A stretch of 64,000 bases of DNA from assembly GCA_037074615.1 (NCBI GenBank), contig CM073520.1, forward strand, positions 32,607,527-32,671,526, in the 5' to 3' direction. Source of the DNA: Leucaena leucocephala. Lineage: Eukaryota > Streptophyta > Magnoliopsida > Fabales > Fabaceae. Shown here one piece after another: positions 12,783 through 25,800 of the stretch (position 1 is its first letter; the number at the start of each line of letters is the position of its first letter). The notes below the pieces were generated by a model, which did no database searches, had not been told where the DNA came from, and saw only the letters and a program-made list of their open reading frames with translations. A program made the position numbers and the translations under genes.

Positions 12783-15727
12783 TTCTGCTTCAACGTGCCC
12801 GAAGAGAGAGAGAGAGAGACGGTGTGACTATTTTCTTTTCAACGACTTATATGTTGTGATGAGTTGTAGGGAAGAAGATAGTAACAAAAAAAAAAGAAAA
12901 AGAAAGAAAGAAAAGGATACAATAAATATCAAATTACTTGCTTGACTTGAACATCCCCAAAAAGAATAGCTTCTATGTTCTCCCAACGTCATGTAATAAT
13001 TTTATCAGGGAAAAGTCTCAAATTAAAAATTTTATTAATAAAAAAGACTTATTAAATTTTTATTTACATAAAATATAGATATTTTATAAATTTTATAATC
13101 GGTACTCTAATTTAGATTATTTTTATTGAAAAAAAAATTAATGGAGACTTTTCTCTAATTTTTTTCTATTATTTTTCTTAGGGGCTTCAATAGTAATATA
13201 GTACAGTAAAAGATAATACCCTATGAAAAGTCCATCATTTATATGTTACAGCTAATTTATATAGCACCACTATCAAGACACTAAACAAATAAATAAGTAC
13301 ATAAATTGAAGTGATGTCTTGCAAATTTAACAAACTTGTTTGAAGTTGAAAAAAAAAGAAGAAAGATTCCAAGATAATTAAATTGGGGTATCATATTACA
13401 CCTTTTTTTTCCTTGAAGGAAAGACAAAAGGATATATTAAAACCCAAATAAAGTAATATTACAAAAGGAAAAATGTTCCTAATATCTATCTAAGAAGGTT
13501 TTGTTATAGATAACATTAGCAACAACAGGATTAAAAAGTAACAGAAGTGATTGGAGATCTTGCATGACTATAAGTATGTTTGGAAAAGAGTTTGAAAAAT
13601 GATTTATGAAAAAAATAATTTTTAAAAAAGAGTTTATAATAAAAGTAATTATGAATAAATTAGTATTTTGATAGTTATTATTAGAAGAATTTTTGTAATT
13701 GAAAAAATACCAGAAATGATATAATTTTATTAAAAATAGAATAGAGAAGAGATGATAGATATGAGAGAGTAAAGATAATATAAGAAAAAATGAGGGTGAA
13801 ATAGTAATTAAGTAACCTATGAACTATTTTACTATTTTAGAAGTTAATTTTAATAACTTATTTAAAATTTTAATTTTAAATTATAATTTAGTTTAAATTT
13901 TTTTTTTTGATAAATATGACCTAAATCAATGTTAAACTATAGTTTCTATGATTGAGTGAGGAGATAACTAATGTATTTCCAATGTAGGAGATAACCAATT
14001 CATGATGCAAATGAAAAACCTTACCAAGAATAAATAAGGCCTAATACACTTAACTAGATTTTTTAAGTATCTAATCAGGACTTCAATATTTAGTGGTGTA
14101 TATGAAGAAGATCTTATTGCCAATACTAAATCTTCTTTAGAAATTTTATTGCCAATACCAAGAGATTAATCACTATGTTTAGCGATAATAGATCCCTAGC
14201 TTGCCTAAAAAAACTTTGCCAACAAATAAAAATGCATTTCCTTATGTATCAGAGACCGCATGAGAAATCTGTCATTGCGAATCGCATCTATCACTTTTCT
14301 GCTTCAGACCGTTTGGTTTTTACTTATTTAATTTTACATCACTTTTAATTCCTTATTTTTATAAAATATTTTTAAAAATTTTCGAAATCTAATGACGTAG
14401 TTTTCATAAACAAAAATATCAACATTGAAAATTTAAATTATCAACAAAATTTCTCAAATAATTTCATAATAAATTTATTTTTTAAAATAACAATGAATGA
14501 TACAAAATCATCATTTGAGATTAATCATCTTGAGATCAGAAGACTGAAAAACTAGTTTATAAAATTAAAGAACTAAACTAAAATTTTATTTGAAGTTAAA
14601 TGACAAAATGCGTAATTATATTATTTTTGCCCAGAAATACTGACTGTAGTTGACAACAAAAGAGTTTATAAATAAAATTGAATAAATTATAGTGAAAATT
14701 AATCTAGAGGTGTTTATAGTTGTCTTCAATTTTAAATCAGATCCTTAAAATGTTTTTTTTAAATTGGATCCTTACTTGTCAGATTTTTTAGTCCTTCTGT
14801 TAAATGGGAACAAAGGGTGTTAAAATGTTATTATTGAGCAAAGACACGTGTGTTCACAACTTGAAATTTGGCTCATTCAAATTGCCACATAAGCAAGAGC
14901 TTCATCGTTTCTCCGCTTCATTGCAAGTTTTAATCAGCATACTCTCCATGAAAAACAGAAAAAGTATTTTAACTGAAAAAAGAATATGCATTTGAGCACC
15001 TAATGCTATTTCAGTTTAAGAAAATGTTTAAATTAAACAGAAATATAATATACCTTGTTGCTTCTACAAGCGCTCGAAATGAAAAATAACCTCATATAAG
15101 TCCCAAAAACATTTTCAAAACAAATATACAGTTACTCATAAGAATATGTGCAAGCAATTGAATTGAAGAAATTCAAATCTTCCGGATTTGAATACAAATA
15201 TTACTCCTAATACAAATTGTATGGGACTTAAATGCAATTTTCCCTAATATATATTCCCCCTAAATGTTAAAGCGGTATAAAAACAAAGACAAAGTAAGAA
15301 TTCATTGACAACATTTCAAAGATCATGAACTTTTATATCTGAATATCTTACACCACGAACTATTAATACTAATACTAATGTTGTTTCACGCACTAAATTG
15401 CTTTCCAACGTCAAATTTCCTATCAAATCGCCGACTCTCAAGAGCCCAAGATTGTAAACAAGCAGAAAATGATTACAGATAATAATCTTACAGTCAAACA
15501 CACAAGATGCTTCAAGCCTTCATAATGGAGCTAATGACAGAAATATTTGGTCAGCAAAATCTCACATTATCATTTGAGTAAGGCCAGCTGGGATGGCTAA
15601 AAGCCTAAAACCTGACAACTTCTCTGGAACTTTGTACAGACCCTAATCCTAATTGGCAAGGGTTAGAGGTAACTTCAACTCATAATAAACGAAAATGTAT
15701 CTTCACAAACTACGATTAATACCTCTT
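12783..15727. other. Intergenic spacer between divergently flanked minus-strand genes
   Basis: The first few hundred bases hold the promoter and 5' UTR of the cytochrome b561 gene, including an AGAGAGAGAG tract near 12804 and an A-rich run near 12890. The rest is AT-rich with a MITE-like copy at 13574-13921. About 15500-15727 is probably the 3' UTR of the ZCCHC8-like gene. Short open frames at 14804 and 15316 have no support as genes. Confidence 0.5.
13574..13921 (+). repeat. Degenerate MITE of the GA-core family, copy C
   Basis: Starts GTATGTTTGGAAAAGAG after TAA and contains AGAGAAGAGATGATAGATAT followed by GTGAAATAGTAATTAAGTAA and CTATGAACTATTTTAC, matching copy B in order. The right end is eroded. 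It is non-coding. Confidence 0.55.
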
Positions 15728-18700
15728 TTACCTCCAACTTCGATAGTGGCGTCCTTCTGATATATCCCTCATTCGAGAACGACCTGGGTCTCTGTCATTC
15801 AGGCCTTCAGTCCAGTAATAAGGTCTGCCTGAATCATGATCTCGAGGTGAAAGAAGCCTTTCTGGGCGTGAGTGATGTGAGTAGTGAAAAGAACTAAAGG
15901 AGACAGGGTCTGAGGATCCTTCATCATGCAAAGGACTTCTCCAACTTCTGTCTGATTGGGATCTCCCCAAGGTAGGGCTTCCTGTATTGTACTCGTCATC
16001 ATATTTACTGTACCTTGGATGAAAACTATATGTGGATGAGCCATATCCCGGGTCCCCAGGAGGAGCATCATCCCTGAAATCCATCGATGACCTCCGGTCA
16101 CGATGATATCCTCTGCTGGCATAATCTGTACTATAGTTTGACGATCTCTGCTGAGGCCGGTTTCTGAAAGCATCTGAGCTTGAAGGTCCAGCAGCCCACA
16201 ATCTTTTATCCGCATTTTCTGGAATGGGAGCATTTATTCCTGGAAATTTAACAGTCATTTTTCTCTCTGACTTTGAATAATCTGCCTCCATAATTTCCCC
16301 ATCCTCCTGTTCTCTGATCTCTTCTTCACCAAATATGGTAATGCCTGATGGCTGATCCTCACTATCCACATCTAAAATTCCAGAATATTAATTAGGGGGA
16401 TAACCTCGACAAGTTCAAAGGGTAAATTGCAGACAGGAGGATTAGGTTTATATAAGAATACATGAAATACAAAATTTAGCCTTCTAAGACTAATAGACGG
16501 AAGTCTATTAAATGTGGTAATTCACCTAAATATCCAGTTGGGTATCCAATTTCTCGCATTCTGTTAAGCCAAGGTGGCGGATCAAGTTCCTGCATAAAAG
16601 GGGGGAAAATCTCTACTCTGACAAAGAGACTTAAAAGAATTCTACCACGAAGTCAAAAGTTTCAATCCTACAGTCATACATCAAAAACAAAACTAGACAA
16701 GCTACAAATACGATTTCCTATCTTCCAAAATTCAAAAGAGAATCAGAAAAAAAAAAGACCACATTGAAGCTTATTGTTAAAACCCTCACGTCAACTGCAA
16801 GTGGTAAAAGGATACAGAAAAACAATTGAGAGAGCCAATTGATGCCAAGGTCATCTTTGAAAGATCAAAATGGGATTACACTCCAAACATATCCGTCAAA
16901 ATGTATAATTCTTATAGCCACTGTCAAAACATCCTTTTGAATATCAACTGCTCTTACCCCCAAACCCAAGACCCGCCGTGTTTCCACATCAAGAGCACCT
17001 GGTGTCAAACCAGCATATTTTCCAGCAGGAGAATTCTGATAATACCGAGTTGGGTTCCGGGAAGCAGAATTCTGGTTCTTCTTAGACTTGTGCTGCTTAC
17101 GAGCAACATTGACAGCAGCATTATCACGGGGCCGTGGACATTCTCTCAAAGAATGATCATAGGCACCGCAATTGAAACATCGGGGAGCATCATCAATGAC
17201 CTCTGGGCCCCTTTAAATTTTGAACAAATCAGATGAAATAAGGAAATTTATTTTGTTTTCTCAAAAGGAAATCTATTTTGAAAGAATATAGTAAACACTT
17301 AATTAACTGACAGTAGATATAATAATGAAAATTGAAAGGGCACAGTTACAATAAGCAACAAATAAAGGGCAAACATCAGAAGTAAAACAAAAGGTCTAGT
17401 AAATCCTAACCTATTATAACGGATCTAGAGAAGAGTTCATAACCCTCTAATTTCCAACCTTGGCGCTCACTTTTCTTAATACCATCCTGCTACTTTCATG
17501 CTGTGTCAATTGTTTGGAATTTTTTGTTAACATAGGCATTATCCTCAAACACTAGAGGCTTTTCAATTGATAAGATACAAAGGTTTTCGAGGGTGATATA
17601 CATAGGGGCAGCACTTTTATGGTGAGGAGAGTAACACCTACAACCCTTTTGAGAAATACCGAAAAGAAGAAGACACTCTTGACAGATTTTGAGCCAAGTT
17701 AGGAAAGGATATGAACATATGCAGCACAACCAAATAAATTTATCTGAGGGTGAGTGGTTATGTATGTTTAAGGGAAGACTTTGAGGAGAACATGGCACAG
17801 AAAATCAAATTTAGGAGACCTAGCAATTTAAGGTGTCAATTTTTTTTTTGTTTTGCCTATACCATTTTGTTGAGCATAGACATTAGAACTTTGATGAAAA
17901 GTATCTCTTCGAGGAACAGCACCACACTTCATCTAAAATAACATAAAGCAAGAGTATAGTGAATACCCCTCAACATTACTTGAACCATCTGCTGAAGCCA
18001 AACCTAAAGCATATCCACGATCATACAAAGGCACGGAATTACCATCTACAGGAGTGGGATGCTTATTCTGCTCCTTCTTTGTCTGGTTATCCATCCAAAA
18101 TGACTGCAATAAAAAAAGGAAAGAAATAATATTATCTGAAATTGATAACAATGAATTTATAGGATATATAGTCCTGCCACAATGAATCTTGAATCCTCAT
18201 GATGCAACAGAGAAAAGCAAGGAGAACATGGCAAAAGGCGTCATTAATACAAAAGAAAAAGGAAAAATGAAAAATGGTGGAACAACATTAAAAGACTATG
18301 CACTTAAAATTTAAAAAGCAAAAATCCTCATAAAATAGCAGAGGCTAATTCATGGATATTAATCATATGACTGATGAATTTCAATGGTATTAATAAGCAC
18401 TAAAAGGATTTCAACCATTATAACATTCATCTTCTATATTTGGACATATTTCAGGTTTCTAAGGAATAGGTTAATTTTGAAGACCACAGCAAATCCACTA
18501 GCCAAGCTTTGCCTGCCTTTAAAGCACAAGCCCTTCTAAGTTAAATGAAAAAATCGGGTAAAAACAAGGAGAAATGAGAAAAACTAACCACATCGTAACT
18601 ACATAACTGGACACATTTTTCCACGCATTGCACAAAGTTTGAGGAATGGGCCACACTATTCAATAGCTTGCTATAATTTGCTATTTTACATAAATACTTA

Positions 18701-21700
18701 AGGCTTCAATACTTATATTTTAATTCCATATCCTATTACCGATATTGTCAATAGCTTGCTATAATTTGCTATTTTACATAAATAGTTAAGGCTTCAATAC
18801 TTATATTTTAATTCCATATCCTATTACCGATATTGTTAGCCATAGAAGTAAGCAATTTTAAGTAGCTAGGCAGGACACTCCAAGGACAACAGGCAGGCCA
18901 TTTGTCACTATGATCAAAACAGTCATTCCACAAATTTAGCCAAAAGACCCCAGCTAGTGGTAATATGCAACCTTTGCTGTTTTTCTTTTTTTTGGGGGGG
19001 GGGGGTGTTGGTCACGGAGATAGAAGTTGCCCACTTCACAGATTCTATGAATGGAGTTTCAGCCACCAATGAAAAGGTTATATGCAATATGCTTACCGGA
19101 AAGTAAATTGTTCTATGCACAATTGGCTATGACTTTCAATTGCTTGAAAGGAAAGATGTAGTAAAATCAGTTATCTATAAATTACAAGATAGCAGCACTT
19201 TGGCTTTTTAAATAAAGCTCAACAGAATACTAACTTCTAAAACATGTAATTCATCTACTGGATGGTGCAAGAGAATTTTCTAATCTGCAAGCTCACTTAA
19301 ATGTCAGATAATCTGAACTAATGGTCATTAGCATAAACAGAAATGTTAAACTTTTGATAAGAAAATTCATGAAGTATGGCTTTGGTGTAAAAACAAATTG
19401 GAATGACAAGCAGATGCTGCTGCAACTGTACAGCCAACTACAATTGAATATGAAAAGTAAAGCCTATTCTGGGAACACCATTAAGAATTAGACAACGAAA
19501 GAAATCAAACAATCCAAAATCAACTCAAGAAGCACAATTGACACTCTCAATCTGCAGATTTGCAAATTCACCTATACAGACTCATGAAACTCACCACTGC
19601 AGATGCCTTTTCCATGCCAATCTGTAGAGCAGGAAAAAATGTCTCCTCACCACATTCTAACACATCATCAGGATCCTGACAGAGAGACATATTATAAGCT
19701 TCTAATAATTCTTTGGAAAACCTGAATAGAAAAAACTGTATTCGTTAACAGCAACATATGACCAAAATATAGTATCGTTTTCAAGAACTTTCATTTACAT
19801 GCTCCAGAAAAAGAGAACTTCAAGGAAAATCTATGCGAGAATTTAGCAACACGTTTTCAATAAATAAGAAGAAATCTAAACCTAGGAGCAAAACCATTTA
19901 TTTTCTGGTAAAAGAAGACATATTATCAGGGAACGATAGAAAATAATGACAAAAGAGCAAGACCAGAGGACGAGATCCGGTCCTAGTAAAAGCTAGGGAA
20001 AAAAAGACAAGTACATCAATTCAGCAGAGCTAGCCAGTCAAACTAAATGTCCAGCAAAGAAATCTCTCTAACATAACCATCAGATGAGCACTGTCATGAG
20101 GCTAAGAATACCAGTTACTGCAGCAGATAACTATTATACTAAAAAATAAAATACAATAGCTTCTCATATCCCTACCAGTACACCAAATATTCAAGGATCC
20201 TCCCATTTCTAGATCACAGAAGTTGTTGAACAGGTCATTTTTTACAAGAACTACCAGACCCATATCTAAATCCAATTATAAACTTTTGACCTTGTAGTCT
20301 TTTCTGATTTTACAACATGCAAAAGGGAAGATGAAAAAGTTACACTTCCAACACAAATGAGGAGTGGATCTTAACAGATCCCTTTTCATATCTCACCAAG
20401 ACCACTTCAGTTTGAAGTTGAACCGTGAAGAATTCATCTCCTAGGTTCCAAAGGCCAAAAATTAGTCAGATTATTGCATTTCATTAGGGTTTGTATCTGA
20501 AGACCAACACACATTGATCATCACCAGAAGAGGTCCTGTGGTTTCAAAAGATATGTAAGCCTGAATTTGAATTTGTTCATCTTTAATGACAACATAATTA
20601 TTGTTTGCATTACTGCTCAACCGCAGCACATGTACAGACTCTAAGTTCATAACATTCATTTCTTCTTTGGCTAAAAAATTCCATATTCCCCTTTTCTTCC
20701 ATGTTTTCTTGTATGGCTACTTACTCTCATCTTCCTGTTACTCAATTGTTGGCACCATTCTTCTTCCCTTAAAAGAGAACCAATTATCTATACCTTGGAT
20801 AAAGAAACATGCTGGGCATGCCATTCTGACCATTGCCGTAGTAGTCCCTCCAGCTTTTGTTTACTGGCTCTAAAAACAGAACACAAAACATTAAAGTATT
20901 AACGTTGTATATATCTATATTAACCAACATAACTAGCATGCATCATCATAATTTTTGTTAGAAAAAAATATTATACACATTTTTTCTTATTATTCTCCTA
21001 TTTTTTTTATCCCTCCCACCACTAATTAAAATCACTCACTGTAATGTAGTCTATGTTCCACTCTTATATTGGCAAAAACATGAGTGATGGTCCCATTGTA
21101 GTTTTACAGAACTTTACTCAACAGTTCAAAGAAAAGAATAACACTGACACTAACCTTGTTAGGGAATTATAGACAACATGCACAGAAGGTTGATCTTCAT
21201 CAATAGTGATGCGGGCTCTTTTAGCACCCATTTGAGCTATGTGTCATAAAGGAGAACACTTTGAGATCATATAATATGTTTTATTTGCAGACTTCGGACA
21301 TGTATAATTGCGAACAAATGCATGAAGCTGATAAAGTTAAGACAGAAAAACTGCATATCTAGTAATGAATTTAATAAAAACTTAAACAATAAAAAATTAG
21401 TTTAGAAGATATCACACAAGATATTATTTGAAACCAAACTTACCCATTACACTGGTACGAATAAAACTTGGAAGAGAAGCTTCTCATTTTGAAAAGAAAA
21501 AAAAAAGAACTTGTCCGCCAAATATATCATACAAGTTACAAATATTTTGAATGACTCCACCCGCAAACAAAGTAAATTCATAATCCTGCACTTTACCATA
21601 TGAATTCTATCTGTGGCATATATATAGCACGCACGGTATCTTTTAAACCCCCTATCCCACTAAAAGCTAAAAAAGATTTATTATCCAGAATTTTCTTTTT

Positions 21701-22530
21701 GTTAATACAGCCAGTGTAGTAGGATTTCAATTCTAAAGTGCTTCAAGGAGAAATTGAATCCAGGTTGCTTAAGAGAAATAGTGTCTGCTCTTACCAACTA
21801 AGTTAACCCCTTTGGATATATGCAGGACTTTCTTTCCCAGTAGAAATCAGTTTGCAACCTATTAATTAATATGAACTTGAAGAAAGCACACAACAACAAT
21901 CCTGAGATGCTACATTCAATAAAGGATACAACTTCTATTATTGCTTCTATGGGGACTTCCATCGTGGGGAGCTTGGCAACCATTCTCAGCAATTGCTCCT
22001 GAGTTTGAACATTTCTGTTCTTCAGAGACTATAACAGTTTCAGTCAACTCAAAATTCACCTGCAAGTTAGATTGACCATCTTCTAAATCCTTGTTGAGCT
22101 TTGCTTCTGGAAGGCAATGGGCACCATCAGGCTGAACGAAATTCTCAGTCTGGCAGAGTTTTCCATTTTCCATCTCATTGTGTTCATCCAAAATATCACC
22201 AGGTCGAGTGCCCACATTATACTTTTCTGTGTTCTCATGCTTACACCCAGTATTAGTTAATACAGGAAGGCTAACAGTATCTTCAGTTTCCATATCTGAG
22301 TGATTGTCAACACAATCTTTTGTGAGGTTTTCTCCAGATAAGCAGCAAGTATTTTCAAAGTCAGCATCACCTTTGTGCTCCACACTTTTCCCACTCAGCA
22401 TGTCTTCTTTATGCTCAGAACTGTTAGGTTGAGAATCAGTGCTACTATACCCAGATTGGGTTTTGCTCTTTTCACTTTCAGAAACAGAATCAACTATGGA
22501 TGTTAATTTACTTAAATCCTCATCTTCCAT
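15728..22530 (-). CDS. ZCCHC8: ZCCHC8-like CCHC zinc-knuckle and PSP-domain protein (NEXT complex scaffold homologue)
   Basis: Nuclear protein; in animals ZCCHC8 scaffolds the NEXT complex that feeds RNAs to the exosome helicase MTR4, and plant homologues associate with HEN2. Seven exons on the minus strand are 21930-22530 (ATG), 21155-21236, 19595-19721, 17967-18103, 16958-17210, 16526-16589 and 15728-16371 (TAA). All phases close and give 635 residues. The N-terminal ~200 residues are acidic and Ser-rich. Exon 5 encodes the knuckle CFNCGAYDHSLREC (C-x2-C-x4-H-x4-C). The PSP domain follows as YAGLTPGALDVETRRVLGLG and, in exon 6, ELDPPPWLNRMREIGYPTGYL. The last exon is a disordered Arg/Ser/Tyr/Asp-rich tail ending YRSWR. 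The ATG at 22530 (MEDEDLSKL) is the first in-frame ATG; the leader upstream is long. The identification rests on the knuckle-PSP arrangement. Confidence 0.9.
18661..18836. repeat. 88-bp tandem duplication in a ZCCHC8-like intron
   Basis: Units 18661-18748 and 18749-18836 start CAATAGCTTGCTATAATTTG and differ at one base (ACTTAAGG against AGTTAAGG). They lie in the intron between the 17967-18103 and 19595-19721 exons. The near identity implies a recent local duplication with no obvious function. Confidence 0.9.
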
Positions 22531-23545
22531 ATCTAACAGATGTAAGAACACAATTCGACAGCAACTTCACCAGGAAAACCACGGAAACGGTTTTAATAGA
22601 AACTTATACAGGAGAACCTCGGTGAGGGACTGCAAAAAATGACCAGCTTTTAGTGAACGAGACTAGTAAATCAACGAGAAAGGATGTCTACAAAGAAGGT
22701 TCCAGCAAAAAATACGAAATTGCTAAACTAAAGTTAAAATATTAAGCAAAAATCGAAAAATGCTCGCTGATTATACTCAAAATTTGGGCAGTTTATACAT
22801 ATCTAAATATTCAAAATACCCCACAACTTCAAAGTCCAAAAGAAAACGTGAAAATCTATTTGTTTCCTTGGGAGAAGTAAGATCTTGGATGTTGATATCA
22901 TCAAAGAAACCACAAAATAGACCATTTAAATAAAGTATTTGAGCTAAGGATGCGTGGAAGCTACATTAAAAAGAAGAAACCGGCATTGTGAGTGTAGGAT
23001 GAATTATGGAATTCAATAAATTAAACTAAAAACTCACAATAAGATCCACAAAGATATAAAACACTCCCAGCAGCAAAATTGGAGGGAGAAACAAAAATAT
23101 AACAATAAATGGTAGAGGAAGATATAAGAACAGTAGAGCAATAGCAGAACTACCATATGAACACGTATAATAGCCAATACTAAGGTCAATTATCATCAAA
23201 TTATAGAAATAATAAGAAAACGAGCATGGTTAATCCTAACTGAACCCTTAGGTATCGGATATCAGCACGCATAGCACAGTGTGTATAGTAAAAGAAAGCG
23301 AGGAAATAATCGAGAGAGAAAATAACCCTGAATTGCAGGTTGCTCCGGCGTCCTCTGGTATGCCGGGAATTGCAGGGAACAGAAACAGAGACACAAAGCC
23401 AAGAAGTAAAAACCCTAGCCGGAATCCCGTTAGTCGACCAGATTTCTTTTGGCTGTCCAACCAAAATACGTTGCGTGTCGTTATCACTGCTGAATTTTCC
23501 CAGATCGCCATGGAGATCCTGAGCCGCAAGCGCAATATTTTTTAA
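22531..23545 (-). promoter_or_regulatory. 5' leader and promoter region of the ZCCHC8-like gene, with an upstream ORF
   Basis: Sequence upstream of the MEDEDLSKL start. Base composition becomes gene-like (less AT-rich) at 23330-23520, which suggests a transcribed leader exon separated from the coding exon by an intron. An ATG at 23511 opens an 87-codon frame to 23248 (MAIWENSAVITTRNVFWLD...) with one hydrophobic stretch, FRLGFLLLGFVSLFLFPAIP. I do not recognise this peptide. It may be an upstream ORF, a small independent membrane-protein gene, or chance. Confidence 0.35.
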
Positions 23546-24482
23546 ACGTTGAATAAGTTTCTTTAGACAAATATTCAGAAAAAAAAAAAATCAATATTAA
23601 TACTATTAATATATTCTGAAATATGTTGGATATAAGAAATATTAATATATTATAAAATATAAATAATATCTGATATAGTCATATTATTATTGGTAAAACT
23701 ATGGTCTCTAATACATTTTTTTTCAATCTTTAACCTTAATCTTAATGCTGATAGTTTTAGATAAAGATTTTTTAGATTAATCATTGTTATTTTTAAAAAT
23801 TAAATTTAATGTGTTAGCATTTGAGAATATTTTGTTAATATTTAAAATTTTAATGGCTTCATTTCTTTATTAATGAAATTAATAGTGTTAAAGTTGGGAG
23901 AATAAAAAAAATATTTTTTTTTATGAAATTGAGGATGAAAACAAACCCTTATATAAAATTAAAAAAAATTAAAAATGCACTTTTGTCTATATTAAATTTT
24001 GGGTAAATTTGTCAAATTCATTTTATTACATTCACACTAATTATGTGAACAAAATCAAAATAAGCCACAATAAAATGTGGCTAATTCAAGGACAAATCAT
24101 ATGTGAGTGTCTTAAAATGGGAATGATATATGATTTCTATGTGAGATTTTAGCTTTGTTAAACGCATGCATTAATTAGTTTTTAGTCAGAAGAATGTTTT
24201 GCATGTTTCCTTTCTCAATTTGAGAGAGTAAGGTGCCTAAGAGAAGCAATGCAAAATCTTTTATTCCTTTTCTTTTATTTTTAATACTTCTATCTTTTAA
24301 TATATTTTTTAAGAGACTTCAAATCAAGCTTGTATTGTTACGGCTAACAATTTTTTTTTTAAAAAAATAATAATAAGTCATATCTAGCTTTTGATATTGA
24401 TACTTTAAAATTATTTTTAGAGAAGTTATGAGTTCTTAAAAAATAACTATAGAGCAATGAAACATAATTTTTTAAAAGAAAT

Positions 24483-24726
24483 CAGTGCAATATTCATCAT
24501 ATTGCTAATATATAGCATATTTAATTAATTTTATTATATTAAAAAATTAATTTTTTAAATATACTAATCATCTTCTTTAACTCCATCTACTCTCTCTTAA
24601 TTATTGTTAAAAGAATATCAATAAAAATAATTTAAAAAAAATTAATAAAAATATAAATATAAATTATATTTAAAATTAAAATCAACTTCATAATTAGGTC
24701 ATATAATAAAAATAGGATGAGTATTA
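24483..24726. repeat. AT-rich MITE-like repeat, second family (copy 1)
   Basis: Ends are imperfectly inverted: AATATTCATCATATTGCTAA at the left against AATACTCATCCTATTTTTAT as the reverse complement at the right. The interior has the order TTTAATTAATTTTATTATAT, AATCATCTTCTTTAACTCC, TTAATTATTGTTAAAAGAAT, ATTTAAAATTAAAATCAACT. That order recurs near 31374, 31745 and 36946, and in pieces near 46056. Confidence 0.5.
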
Positions 24727-24780
24727 CTTTTTTTAAATGATCAACACGATTAAAAAAAGAATCTCAACATACTATATGAG

Positions 24781-25426
24781 TCTGTTTGAAAAGCCTTTAA
24801 AAAAAGTTTTAGAAAAAAAAAATTAGACAATTTAAAAAAAAAGGCTTTAAAAAAGAAGTTATAGAAAAAATTGATTATGAATAAATGAGTATTTAGATAA
24901 TTATTATTAGAAAGACTTTTGTAATTGATAAATTATAAGAAAATATATGAGATAAAAAAATTATTTATTCTTTAGAAATTCCCGCAACCATTATAGCCTT
25001 CTTCCTTCTCTCCTACAGCAACTCCAACGATGTAACGACACGGAAGGACTGTTGACCCCAACATCAGATGATGATGAAGACGAGCATCAGACGATAACAA
25101 AGACAAAGATAGAAATGAGCAAAAGACAAACGGCGATGAGCAAAGCAACGAAGAAGACAACAACAAAGATGACGACGAGAATAAAGAGAGAGAAGAGGGG
25201 GTGAGAATAAAAAAATAATGGTAAAATAATATTTAAATAATTTATAGATTCTTTCACTATTCTAAAAGTTACTTCTACCAACTTATCTAAAATTATAATT
25301 TTAAATTATAATTTATCCTAAAAATACTTATGGATAATATGATTATTTGTTTTAATTTTTTTTAAACTAAAATTTAAATTAGAAATCCTTTTAAAATTTA
25401 AGTTTACAAGTTTTCCAATCAAGCAC
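24781..25426 (+). repeat. GA-core MITE family, copy D
   Basis: Starts TCTGTTTGAAAAGCC and ends CCAATCAAGCAC before TAA (25427-25429). It contains the family order AATAAATGAGTATTTAGATA, a GA-rich core, GTAAAATAATATTTAAATAA and TTATAGATTCTTTCAC. An extra 200-bp segment of ACGA/GATGA-rich sequence (about 24975-25165) sits before the GA tract. A related segment occurs in copy I. Confidence 0.55.
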
Positions 25427-25589
25427 TAATAATTAATCAATGTCGACTATTACACAATAAAAAAAATTGGCAAAATTGCAAACATGTTGCTTGAAAATTC
25501 CCACGTATATATTTATCAGATAGAGTTCATTTGTTTTATAATAACTCATTCATTCTCACCCATTGTCCATGGATTCAATTGACAAAAAC

Positions 25590-25800
25590 TTAAATCATAT
25601 GACTATTTAATACGTATTCGATCTTTAGAGAATACCACTATATTGTAATTCCAATCGTGACACTTAGAGAAATATCCTAACTTCTGAGTGCTTAAGTTTA
25701 CACTTGAAAGTAATAGACGACTCGTCTTACCTGATATTAGTATCACTTAAAAAGAAGAGAAACTTTACTTTCATGCGTGAGCCTAAATCCTTTTAAAAAA
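25590..25800 (+). repeat. Unclassified dispersed repeat, copy 1 of 3
   Basis: Shares a collinear series with copies at 41298 and 44690: CATATGACTATTTAATACGT, ATTCGATCTTTAGAGAATAC, then CTTAAGTTTACACTTGAAAG, then CTGATATTAGTATCACTTAA and AAAGAAGAGAAACTTTAC. It has no ORF, no evident inverted ends and no A/B box. Class unknown. Confidence 0.6.

Noticed and set aside
17496..17798. 100-codon ORF within the ZCCHC8-like gene
   Set aside because: It falls in an intron and has no similarity to the PSP protein or any family I know.
24972..25281. Ser/Leu- and Val/Phe-rich minus-strand ORFs
   Set aside because: Low-complexity translation of the CGA/GATGA and GA-rich segment of a MITE.
25590..25800. 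Cassandra-type TRIM (5S rRNA-containing LTR)
   Set aside because: I looked for 5S-like sequence in the three-copy repeat and saw none.
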